Source of the DNA: RBG-16-68-12 sp036555455
GTDB taxonomy: Archaea > Thermoplasmatota > Thermoplasmata > RBG-16-68-12
Length of the DNA stretch: 64,000 bases
NCBI GenBank assembly: GCA_036555455.1
Contig: DATBLI010000095.1
Location: forward strand, 96,790 to 160,789
Reading direction: 5' to 3'
Shown: piece by piece, positions 57,097-64,000 of the stretch
Layout of the letters: each line of letters starts with the position of its first letter
Numbering within the stretch: position 1 is the stretch's first letter
Notes under the pieces: generated by a model
Told to the model about the DNA's origin: nothing
Database searches by the model: none
The model's input: the letters and a program-made list of their open reading frames with translations, nothing else
Made by a program: the position numbers and the translations under genes

Positions 57097-59463
57097 ATGG
57101 AAACAGTGAAGGTTGAGTCCAAGGGCATCGATGTCCTGGCCCGCGAGTCGGATCCAAAGCTCACCGAAAACGCCCTCCGCGTGCTCGAGAAGCGGTATTT
57201 GAAGAGAAACGAGAAGAACGAGCTCACGGAAACTCCGAAGGAGCTGGTTTCACGAGTCGCCTGGAACCTCGCTCACGCGGAACGCTATTACGGCGCCGCC
57301 CAGGGAGGCGTCGAGGAGACCGCCCGGCGATTCTACCGCCTCATGGCGAACCTCGAATTCCTCCCGAATAGCCCCACCCTGATGAACGCCGGATTGGAGC
57401 TGCAGCAGCTGAGCGCCTGTTTCGTCCTGCCCGTGGACGACAGCCTCGCGGGGATTTTCGAGGCGCTCAAACAGCAGGCCCTGATCCACCAGTCCGGTGG
57501 CGGCACGGGGTTCAGCTTCTCCAGGCTGCGCCCCAAGGGGGATTTCGTGAGGTCGACGATGGGCGTCGCCTCGGGGCCTGTGTCCTTCATGCGGATCTTC
57601 GACGAGGCCACCCAGCAGGTGAAGCAGGGAGGAAAGCGCCGCGGGGCGAACATGGGCATCCTGCGCGTGGACCATCCGGACATCCTCGACTTCATCCTGT
57701 GCAAGGATCGCACCTCGGAGATTACGAACTTCAACATCTCCGTCGCGGCTACGGACGCGTTCATGGAGGCTGTGAAGAATGGGACAGCCTACGACGTCGT
57801 GAACCCGCGCACGAAGGAGGTCGTGAGGCGGCTTGACGCGCGCGAGGTCCTCGACAAGATTGCCTTTCAGGCTTGGAAGAACGGCGAGCCCGGCCTGTTC
57901 TTTGTCGACGAAACGAATCGTCGGCAGCCCGTGCCCAACGTCGGCGAAATCGAGGCGACGAACCCTTGCGGCGAGCAGCCGCTCCTGCCTTACGAGTCGT
58001 GCAACCTGGGGTCCATCAACCTCGAACGCCACATGATCCGGAACGAAGCGGGAAGGTGGGCCGTGGACTGGGGGAAACTCGAGGCCTCCATCCGCACCTC
58101 CGTGCGGATGCTCGACAACGTGATCGACATGAACGCCTACCCGGTCAAGGAGATCGAGGAGATGACGAAGGCCACGCGGAAGATTGGCCTCGGCGTCATG
58201 GGCTTCGCCCGCATGCTGTTCATGCTCGAAGTGCCCTACGACAGCCCCGAAGGCATCGAGTGGGGTCGGAAGGTCATGAAGTTCATCCACGAGACGGGCT
58301 ACAACGAGAGCCGGAAGCTCGCGGAGGAGCGAGGCGTCTACCCCGCGTGGGAGGGGAGCCGACATTGGGAAAAAGGCCTCCGGATGCGGAACTCCTACGT
58401 GACCACGGTCGCGCCCACGGGCACCCTGTCGATGATTGCCGACACGAGCGGGGGCTGCGAACCGGAGTTCAGCCTGATCTGGTACAAGCGGGTGATGGAC
58501 GGCGAGGAGCTCCCGTACTTCCTCGAGTACTTCGAGGAGGTCGCGCGCCGTGAGGGTTTCTGGCGCGAAGACCTCGTGCAGAAGATCCTCGAGAACCACG
58601 GAAGCCCGCGCGGCCTTCCAGAGGTCCCGGGGAAGTGGCAGCGGGTCTTCGCCGTCGCCCACGACGTGACCCCGGAGTGGCATGTGCGAATGCAGGGGGC
58701 GTTCCAGGATTACTGCGATGCCGCGGTGTCGAAGACGATCAACCTGCCCCGCGAGGCAACCGTCGAGGATGTGAAGAAGGCCTACCTCCTCGCGTACGAG
58801 CTCAAGTGCAAAGGCATCACCGTGTACCGGGATGGGAGCCGCGAAGACCAGGTTCTCAACATCGGGGTCGCGGAAGGGGAGAAGCCGAAGGAGCTCCGGG
58901 TCGAGGTGTCTGCGCCCTCCGTCGCCGTTCGCCCGCGCCCCCGGCCCGACGTGATCCAGGGACGCACGCAGAAAATCCTCACCGGATACGGCGCCCTATA
59001 CGTGACAATCAACGAGGACGACAAGGGCCTCTTCGAGGTCTTCGCGCAGATCGGCCGGGGCGGCGGCTACACCGCTTCCTTCACGGAAGGCCTCGCACGC
59101 CTCGTGTCCCTCTGCCTTCGCTCCGGCGTGCCGATGGACGAGATCATCGACCAGCTTGAGGGCATCCGGAGCCCGCGGATCGCCCTGGACCACGGCGAGC
59201 GGATCTACTCGATCCCGGATGCGATCGCCAAGGCGATCAAACGCCACATCGGTGCCCACAAGGCAGGCGTCGTTCCGCCCGTGGAAACCTTCGACGAGCT
59301 GAGCGGGTCCGTGGAGACGGACGTCGAGCTGGAGAAGGAGAGCCGATCCGCGGGGGAAATGCTCAAGAAAGGCCTCAATCCCGAATGCCCGGAGTGCGGC
59401 AAGGCCCTCGTGTACGAGGAGGGCTGCGTGAAATGCCGTTCCTGCGGCTACTCTGAATGCTGA
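57097..59463 (+). CDS. nrdJ: Adenosylcobalamin-dependent (class II) ribonucleotide reductase
   Basis: A 788-residue enzyme making deoxyribonucleotides with coenzyme B12. FLPNSPTLMNAG, LSACFVLPVDDSLAGIF (first redox Cys), HQSGGGTGFSFSRLRPKGD, NFNISVAATDAFM, NPCGEQPLLPYESCNLGSINL (thiyl-radical Cys), and VTTVAPTGTLSMIADTSGGCEPEF are present. The C-terminal 70 residues include a zinc ribbon CPECGKALVYEEGCVKCRSCGYSEC, common in archaeal class II enzymes. No NrdB partner is nearby, as expected. The ATG at 57097 was preferred over an upstream GTG at 57076. Confidence 0.96.
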   Translation: METVKVESKGIDVLARESDPKLTENALRVLEKRYLKRNEKNELTETPKELVSRVAWNLAHAERYYGAAQGGVEETARRFYRLMANLEFLPNSPTLMNAGLELQQLSACFVLPVDDSLAGIFEALKQQALIHQSGGGTGFSFSRLRPKGDFVRSTMGVASGPVSFMRIFDEATQQVKQGGKRRGANMGILRVDHPDILDFILCKDRTSEITNFNISVAATDAFMEAVKNGTAYDVVNPRTKEVVRRLDAREVLDKIAFQAWKNGEPGLFFVDETNRRQPVPNVGEIEATNPCGEQPLLPYESCNLGSINLERHMIRNEAGRWAVDWGKLEASIRTSVRMLDNVIDMNAYPVKEIEEMTKATRKIGLGVMGFARMLFMLEVPYDSPEGIEWGRKVMKFIHETGYNESRKLAEERGVYPAWEGSRHWEKGLRMRNSYVTTVAPTGTLSMIADTSGGCEPEFSLIWYKRVMDGEELPYFLEYFEEVARREGFWREDLVQKILENHGSPRGLPEVPGKWQRVFAVAHDVTPEWHVRMQGAFQDYCDAAVSKTINLPREATVEDVKKAYLLAYELKCKGITVYRDGSREDQVLNIGVAEGEKPKELRVEVSAPSVAVRPRPRPDVIQGRTQKILTGYGALYVTINEDDKGLFEVFAQIGRGGGYTASFTEGLARLVSLCLRSGVPMDEIIDQLEGIRSPRIALDHGERIYSIPDAIAKAIKRHIGAHKAGVVPPVETFDELSGSVETDVELEKESRSAGEMLKKGLNPECPECGKALVYEEGCVKCRSCGYSEC

Positions 59464-59508
59464 GGCCGTAGAAAGGGACAAGTGCCCGCGCCGCGTCGGG
59501 GGGACCCG

Positions 59509-60507
59509 ATGATCCGGGTCCTCTTCTCCTGCCCCATGGACACGGAGCGTCGCGCGATCCTTGCCTCGAAGGGTCGCAGGATGCTTGACGCGGTCATCCT
59601 CGAGGACCTACCGGAAGAACGAAGGGGTGAGGCGTGGGCCCAGGCCGACGTCCTCGTCTGCACGGGCTTCGGTTCGGAGATCCCGGGGGATCTCGGGAGT
59701 CGCGCTCCGAACCTCAAGATGGTCCAGACCCTCGTCGCCGGCGTGGATCACATCCCCTATGAAGCCCTGCCGTCCTCCCTTCCCGTCTACAGCAATGCGG
59801 GCGCGTACAACACGAGCGTTGCCGAGCACGCGATGGCCCTCCTCCTCGCCGCCGCGAAGGACGTGCCCCATTCCACGGACGAGATCCGCCGTGGGGTCTT
59901 CGATCAGGCCCGGATGAACACGGCCATGGAAGGCGCGACCGTGATCGTGGCGGGGATGGGCGGAGTTGGCACGGAAGTCGCACGGCTGTGCAAAGCCTTT
60001 CGAGCGCGTGTGATCGGGCTCGCCCGGTCCCGGAACGTCGTGCCTCCCGCGGACGAGGGCGGCACCCTCGCGGATCTGCGGCGCCTCGCGCCCCGTGCGG
60101 ATGCCCTCGTGATCGCCCTTCCCCTGACGCGGGACACGGAAGGCCTTGTCGATCGCGCCGTCCTCGCCGCGATGAAGGAGGACGCGATTCTCGTCAACGT
60201 CGCTCGTGGGAGAATCGTCGTCGAGGGCGACCTGTACGACCACATGAAGATCCATCCTCGATTCCGTGCGGCCCTCGATGTGTGGTGGACCTACCCGCGA
60301 GGCGTGGAGGGCCGCCCGTTCGATCGGCCGTTCCACGAGTTCCCCAACGCGGTGATGACTCCCCATGTCGCCTTCGCCATCCCCGTCCAGCGGAGCCGGG
60401 CGATGGAGGCCGCCTTGGACAACGTCCTCCGGTTCGTCCGTGGCGAGGCCCCGCGAAACCTGGTGGACCGGAAAGAATACGAACCCGACGGGGTCGGCCC
60501 CAGTTGA
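59509..60507 (+). CDS. D-isomer-specific 2-hydroxyacid dehydrogenase, unusual active site
   Basis: A 332-residue NAD-dependent dehydrogenase. QTLVAGVDHIPYEAL and YNTSVAEHAMALLLAAAKD lead to the NAD loop TVIVAGMGGVGTEVARLCKAF, then ILVNVARGRIVVEGDL with the catalytic Arg and MTPHVAFA with the catalytic His. Between them the segment ALDVWWTYP replaces the usual Asp-Val-Phe-x-x-Glu-Pro, so the acidic partner of the His is missing. The substrate is unknown. The ATG at 59509 (MIRVLFSC) fits the fold. It follows nrdJ by 45 bases. Confidence 0.85.
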   Translation: MIRVLFSCPMDTERRAILASKGRRMLDAVILEDLPEERRGEAWAQADVLVCTGFGSEIPGDLGSRAPNLKMVQTLVAGVDHIPYEALPSSLPVYSNAGAYNTSVAEHAMALLLAAAKDVPHSTDEIRRGVFDQARMNTAMEGATVIVAGMGGVGTEVARLCKAFRARVIGLARSRNVVPPADEGGTLADLRRLAPRADALVIALPLTRDTEGLVDRAVLAAMKEDAILVNVARGRIVVEGDLYDHMKIHPRFRAALDVWWTYPRGVEGRPFDRPFHEFPNAVMTPHVAFAIPVQRSRAMEAALDNVLRFVRGEAPRNLVDRKEYEPDGVGPS

Positions 60508-60596
60508 ATAAGAAGGTGCCGGGTTCCGCGACATTACACAACGACGAAAGGGTTTAAAAGCGGAGCCCCCTACTCGCGGCCAATCTCGAACTCCAT

Positions 60597-61883
60597 GTGG
60601 ACGTCCGGGAGGTGTGTGTCGTGCCGAAACCGAAGGAATCCCTCAACCCCTTTGTGGTGGCCCAGGAGCAGATCGACCGGGCTGGAAGGAAATTGAGCTT
60701 GGATCCGGGCCTCCTCGAAGTGCTCAAGCATCCGCGGAGGGAGCTGACCGTGAACTTCCCCGTGAAGATGGACGATGGCAGTGTGAAGGTGTTCACGGGT
60801 TACCGGGTCCAGTACAACGATGCTCGCGGCCCGTTCAAGGGTGGGATCCGGTACCACTGGAACGTCTCCATCGATGAGGTCCGCGCCCTCGCGTGTTGGA
60901 TGACGTGGAAGTGCGCGGTCATGGACATCCCGTACGGCGGGGCGAAGGGCGGGATCATCTGCAACCCGAAGGAGATGTCGAAGCCCGAGCTCGAGCGAAT
61001 GACGAGGCGGTACGCATCGGAGATCTCCATCATCATCGGGCCCGAGAAGGACATCCCCGCGCCGGACGTGTACACGGACAGCCAGACGATGTCCTGGATC
61101 ATGGATACGATATCCATGCACAAGGGCTTCTCGGTCCCCGGCGTCGTCACGGGCAAGCCCATCGCCATCGGCGGCTCCCTCGGCCGCGATGAAGCCACCG
61201 CGCGTGGCGCGATGTACGCGACCCGCGAGGCAGCGAAACGGATTAAGCTCAACCTGAAGGGCGCCACGGTCGCCGTTCAGGGTTTCGGCAATGCAGGATC
61301 CCACTACGCTCGGCTCATGCAGGATGAGCTGGGCGCGAAGATCGTCGCGGTCTCCGACAGCAAGGGAGGCATCTATGGCGACAAGGGCTTCGACCCGAAG
61401 GAGGTCCTCAAGTTCAAGGAGAAGACCGGCTCCGTCGTCGGCTTCGCCGGGACGAAGAAGATCACGAACGAGGAGCTCCTCGAACTCGGCGTCGACGTCC
61501 TCGCTCCTTGTGCCCTCGAGAACGTGATCACGTCGGAGAACGCTCCGAGGATCAAGGCGAAGATCAGCACGGAGGGCGCAAACGGGCCTACGACCCCCGA
61601 GGCGGACGACATCCTATACAAGAACGGCGTGCTCGTGATCCCGGACATCCTGGCGAACGGCGGCGGGGTGACCGTGTCCTACTTCGAGTGGGTTCAGGAC
61701 CTCGCGAACTTCTTCTGGACGAAGCCCGAAGTGGACGCGAAGCTCGAGGGCGTCATGGTCCGGGCTTTCGACTCGGTCTGGAAGATGCACGAGGAGAAGA
61801 AGGTCGACATGCGCCAGGCGGCCTACATGGTCGCAATTAACCGCGTCACCGAAGCCTACCGGTGGCGTGGCATCTACCCGTAA
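60597..61883 (+). CDS. gdhA: Glutamate dehydrogenase
   Basis: About 428 residues. Reversible oxidative deamination of glutamate. RVQYNDARGPFKGGIRYH, MTWKCAVMDIPYGGAKGGIICNP (catalytic Lys), KDIPAPDVYTDSQTMSWI, KGATVAVQGFGNAGSHYAR (nucleotide loop), ALENVITSENA and ILANGGGVTVSYFEWVQDLANFFW are all present. A GTTTAAAAG box at 60552-60560 is the probable promoter. The start is a GTG at 60597 or one shortly after. Confidence 0.96.
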   Translation: MDVREVCVVPKPKESLNPFVVAQEQIDRAGRKLSLDPGLLEVLKHPRRELTVNFPVKMDDGSVKVFTGYRVQYNDARGPFKGGIRYHWNVSIDEVRALACWMTWKCAVMDIPYGGAKGGIICNPKEMSKPELERMTRRYASEISIIIGPEKDIPAPDVYTDSQTMSWIMDTISMHKGFSVPGVVTGKPIAIGGSLGRDEATARGAMYATREAAKRIKLNLKGATVAVQGFGNAGSHYARLMQDELGAKIVAVSDSKGGIYGDKGFDPKEVLKFKEKTGSVVGFAGTKKITNEELLELGVDVLAPCALENVITSENAPRIKAKISTEGANGPTTPEADDILYKNGVLVIPDILANGGGVTVSYFEWVQDLANFFWTKPEVDAKLEGVMVRAFDSVWKMHEEKKVDMRQAAYMVAINRVTEAYRWRGIYP

Positions 61884-61892
61884 ACTTGAACG

Positions 61893-61916
61893 CGAGGGGG
61901 CCCTCAGGCCCCCTCG
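61893..61916. terminator. G/C-rich hairpin between convergent genes
   Basis: CGAGGGGGCC (61893-61902) pairs perfectly with GGCCCCCTCG (61907-61916) around a CTCA loop: ten base pairs, ten bases after the gdhA stop and 41 from the end of the opposite gene. It could end transcription from both sides, though no U-run follows directly. Confidence 0.55.
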
Positions 61917-61956
61917 GCCCTTTCCCGAGGGCGCGCTCGAGGTGCGGGCGGGTCGT

Positions 61957-62481
61957 TTATGTTTCGGCGGTCGAACCCTTCCGCCACTGGATTACGTAGC
62001 CGATGCCGCCCAACAGGACGCCGAGGGCCCCGATGCCCATGAAGATCGTGATCGGCAGCACGTAGACTACGATGTGAGGATGCACCTCGGCCGTCGGCAG
62101 GCCTTGGAGGAGGAGGCTCCCGCCGATGTGGCCGGCGAGGATCAGGAGCCAGGATGCCGCGGAGGCGCCGATGTTCATCAGGATGAGGTGGCCCCACGCG
62201 AGGCCGTTCGCCAGGCCCGCGTACTTCTGCCCGCGGATGACCTCGATGTAGTGGTAGAAGAGGGCGCTCAGGCCGACCCCGAGGACGCCTACGATGAGGA
62301 AGCCCGAGAACCCTACGAGCATCCACGTGCCCGCGCTCCCCGCCGCGATGATCCTCGACGCCGATGGGCTGCCAATGATTGAGAGCACGATCATTACCCC
62401 GGCTATCACGAATGCCGCTGCCCCTTGGATGATCGCCGCGCCGATGAACCGCCTTGCCCAAACGCTTTCCCTCTCCGCCAT
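61957..62481 (-). CDS. Four-span membrane protein of unknown function
   Basis: A 174-residue membrane protein with four hydrophobic segments (FIGAAIIQGAAAFVIAGVMIVLSII, TWMLVGFSGFLIVGVLGVGLSALFYHYIEV, GLAWGHLILMNIGASAASWLLILAGHIGG and VVYVLPITIFMGIGALGVLLGGIGYVI). Conserved-looking histidines (FYHYIEV, WGHLILM, AGHIGG) could bind heme, recalling cytochrome-oxidase-associated proteins, but this is speculation. A TTTTAAAAG box about 30 bp upstream suits the ATG at 62481. It is divergent from etfB. Confidence 0.7.
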   Translation of the reverse strand: MAERESVWARRFIGAAIIQGAAAFVIAGVMIVLSIIGSPSASRIIAAGSAGTWMLVGFSGFLIVGVLGVGLSALFYHYIEVIRGQKYAGLANGLAWGHLILMNIGASAASWLLILAGHIGGSLLLQGLPTAEVHPHIVVYVLPITIFMGIGALGVLLGGIGYVIQWRKGSTAET

Positions 62482-62574
62482 AATGTAGCCTTCCGGACCC
62501 CTCAACGCCGCCTCGCTTTTAAACACGATGTCGTTACAAATCGGTCGGGTCCCTTCCTGACGCCCGCCGACAAT

Positions 62575-62583
62575 AGTTAAATA
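62575..62583 (+). promoter_or_regulatory. TATA box of etfB
   Basis: AGTTAAATA lies 26-34 bp before the GTG start at 62609, as for a leaderless transcript. It is the promoter of the etfB-etfA pair. Confidence 0.5.
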
Positions 62584-62608
62584 GAGTCCTCGGCTACGCA
62601 AGCCCGCC

Positions 62609-63406
62609 GTGCCCCTGAACATCGTCGTGTGCCTCAAACAAATCCCCAACCCGGACCTTCAATTCCAGATTGCCCCGGACGGGCGGGACATCAAGCGGGA
62701 CACCCTCAACTACAAAGTGAACGGCTCCGACGAGTACGCCCTCGAGGAGGCCGTGCGTCTGAAGGAGAAGAACGGCGGACGCGTCGTCGCCCTGACCGTG
62801 GGTCCCAAGCGCGCGGAGTCCGTCCTGCGGGAAGCCCTCGCGAAGGGCGCGGACGAGGCGGTCCGCGTGGCCTACGACGATCCCGGGGCCTACGACGTCG
62901 GCAAGCTCGCCCGGATTCTAGCGGCCGCGGTCAAGACGGTTCCCCACGACCTCGTCCTCACCGGCGTCCAGTCGGACGACCTCGCAAACTCGGCGACGGG
63001 AGGGCTCGTGGCCGGCCTGTTGGGGCTGTCCCACGTGAGCGTCGTGACAAAGGTCCACGTCTCGAGCGACCGCCTTGAGGCCTGGAGCGAGCTCGAAGGG
63101 GGGCTCCAGCGGGGATACTCGATCCCTCTGCCCGCGTCCCTTGCGATTCAGTTCGGCGCGAACGTCCCGCGGTACGCCCCGCTCCCAGCGATCATGAAGG
63201 CGGCCCGCGTGCCAATCAAGGAGCTCACTCCGTCCGCCCTCGGCCTGGGCTCGTGGGACGCCATGGCCTTGCCCTACACGTTCTCCGTGAGACGCCTCAC
63301 TCCCCCCGCGGCGAAGGGCCACGCGCAGATGATCACAGGATCCGTCGAGGAGCAGGCGAAGGGGCTCGCGCAACTCCTCCGCGAGAAAGGCTTCGTACGA
63401 AGGTGA
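62609..63406 (+). CDS. etfB: Electron transfer flavoprotein beta subunit
   Basis: A 265-residue ETF beta subunit (VVCLKQIPNPDLQFQI, NYKVNGSDEYALEEAVRLKEKNGGRVVALTVGP, RVAYDDPGAYDVGKLARILAAAV, LVLTGVQSDD and LGLSHVSVVTKVHV). It carries AMP or an extra FAD and passes electrons from acyl-CoA or other dehydrogenases. It starts with a GTG at 62609 and is followed by etfA after four bases. Whether this ETF is of the bifurcating type cannot be told from what is visible. Confidence 0.94.
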   Translation: MPLNIVVCLKQIPNPDLQFQIAPDGRDIKRDTLNYKVNGSDEYALEEAVRLKEKNGGRVVALTVGPKRAESVLREALAKGADEAVRVAYDDPGAYDVGKLARILAAAVKTVPHDLVLTGVQSDDLANSATGGLVAGLLGLSHVSVVTKVHVSSDRLEAWSELEGGLQRGYSIPLPASLAIQFGANVPRYAPLPAIMKAARVPIKELTPSALGLGSWDAMALPYTFSVRRLTPPAAKGHAQMITGSVEEQAKGLAQLLREKGFVRR

Positions 63407-63410
63407 GATT

Positions 63411-64000
63411 GTGGGCCAGGACGTCCTCGTGTTGGCGGAGCATCTCGAGGGCAAGCTCGCCCCTTCAACCTTGGAGCTTGTGGCGAAGGGTCGGGAGCTC
63501 GCCGCACAATCGGGCGGCGTCGCAAGAGCCGTCCTCCTCGGCCACGACACCAACGGCCTCGCGGGGGCCCTCGCGGGCCATGGTGTCGAGGTTCTTCACG
63601 TGGACGATGCCGCCCTCGCCGACTACACCGGAGGCGGCTATGGCCAGGTCCTCGTGCATCTCCTTGAGTCCCTCCAGCCTCGCGTCCTCCTCGTCGCCCA
63701 CACGGCTCAGGGATACGATCTCGCCCCGGGCCTCGCCGGCGCGGCGGATCTGCCCCTCGTCTCGAATTGCATCGACGTGCGGCTCGAGAGCGGGAGGCTC
63801 GTGGCCACGCGCCGCATCCTGAACGAGAAAGTCCAGGGGGAGTTCGAGATCGCCTCGGACCGGACGTACGTGGTCACGATGCGCCCCGGGAGCGTGAAGC
63901 CCGCAGAACCGGCCGCGGGGGGGAAGGTCACGCCCATGTCGATCCCCCTCGACCCATCGGCGATCCGCGCGAAGTGCCTCGGCCTCGAGCGGCCGGAGGT
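63411..64000 (+). CDS. etfA: Electron transfer flavoprotein alpha subunit, N-terminal part
   Basis: The first ~196 residues of ETF alpha, cut by the window end. It starts with GTG 63411 (VGQDVLVLAEHLEGKLAPSTLELVAKGREL) and continues VLLGHDTNGLAGALAGHGVEVLHVDD, RVLLVAHTAQGYDLAPGLAGAADLPLVSNCIDV and TYVVTMRPGSVKP. The FAD-binding C-terminal domain is outside. It forms a heterodimer with EtfB. Confidence 0.92.
   Translation, partial: MGQDVLVLAEHLEGKLAPSTLELVAKGRELAAQSGGVARAVLLGHDTNGLAGALAGHGVEVLHVDDAALADYTGGGYGQVLVHLLESLQPRVLLVAHTAQGYDLAPGLAGAADLPLVSNCIDVRLESGRLVATRRILNEKVQGEFEIASDRTYVVTMRPGSVKPAEPAAGGKVTPMSIPLDPSAIRAKCLGLERPE

Noticed and set aside
56940..57116. 58-residue frame before nrdJ as a protein gene
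   Set aside because: It overlaps the nrdJ start, has no family, and its second half is low-complexity. It is noted only within the leader.

Overview
The window is a G+C-rich archaeal chromosome segment, most likely from a Thermoplasmatota-type (Euryarchaeota-related) lineage. Archaeal markers are sn-glycerol-1-phosphate dehydrogenase and CDP-archaeol synthase (ether lipids), Nep1, RIO1, the Mre11-Rad50-NurA-HerA repair operon, the archaeal routes to dehydroquinate and shikimate phosphate, archaeal SepF and several archaea-only uncharacterised families. Many genes have a TATA-like box about 25-35 bp before the start codon and no ribosome binding site, which suggests leaderless transcripts. Lineage is inferred from gene content only. 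No rRNA, tRNA, CRISPR array or insertion sequence was recognised. Layout: 1-7 kb holds a truncated FrhB-like gene, the phosphate operon pstS-pstC-pstA-pstB-phoU (minus strand) and a divergent AbrB-PhoU regulator. 7-16 kb has a TrpG-type amidotransferase, a CBS protein and a tightly overlapping minus-strand operon for the whole route to chorismate (ADH synthase, DHQ synthase II, fused AroD-AroE, GHMP shikimate kinase, EPSP synthase, chorismate synthase), with a divergent FtsZ-like gene just upstream. 16-26 kb has an FAD amine/amino-acid oxidase, Nep1, the mre11-rad50-nurA-herA operon, a membrane protein and a RecA-fold protein with a ruined P-loop. 26-34 kb is a mixed accessory stretch: LysE exporter, TIM-barrel isomerase, nucleotidyltransferase, a VapBC module whose antitoxin is fused to another small protein, an acetyltransferase, a family B DNA polymerase with damaged catalytic motifs, exonuclease VII (xseA/xseB), pyrE and CDP-archaeol synthase. 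34.9-40.7 kb is a cluster with three KaiC/RAD55-like ATPases sharing an unusual Met-Lys-Thr P-loop, mixed with a possible roadblock-like protein, a zinc-ribbon membrane protein, UPF0216, a DUF6015-type protein and SepF. 40.8-47.7 kb has a ferredoxin-NADP reductase-like flavoprotein, a PUA protein, a long TPR protein, egsA, RIO1, UPF0179 and a small C2H2 zinc-finger protein. 47.7-53.8 kb is a molybdopterin region (moeA, moaB, moaC, moaE, moaD) interrupted by a VOC protein, a COG1031-type radical SAM enzyme and a DUF5654-type protein. 53.9-64 kb has HflX, a membrane protein, GcvT, class II ribonucleotide reductase, a 2-hydroxyacid dehydrogenase, glutamate dehydrogenase, another membrane protein, EtfB and truncated EtfA. 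The points most worth a second look are the Met-P-loop KaiC-like cluster, the Rad50 without a zinc hook, the divergent FtsZ, the promoter-inside-gene VapB fusion, MoaD with residues after its diglycine, the 23-nt repeat shared by the hflX leader and gcvT, and the identical octamers in the pst promoters.
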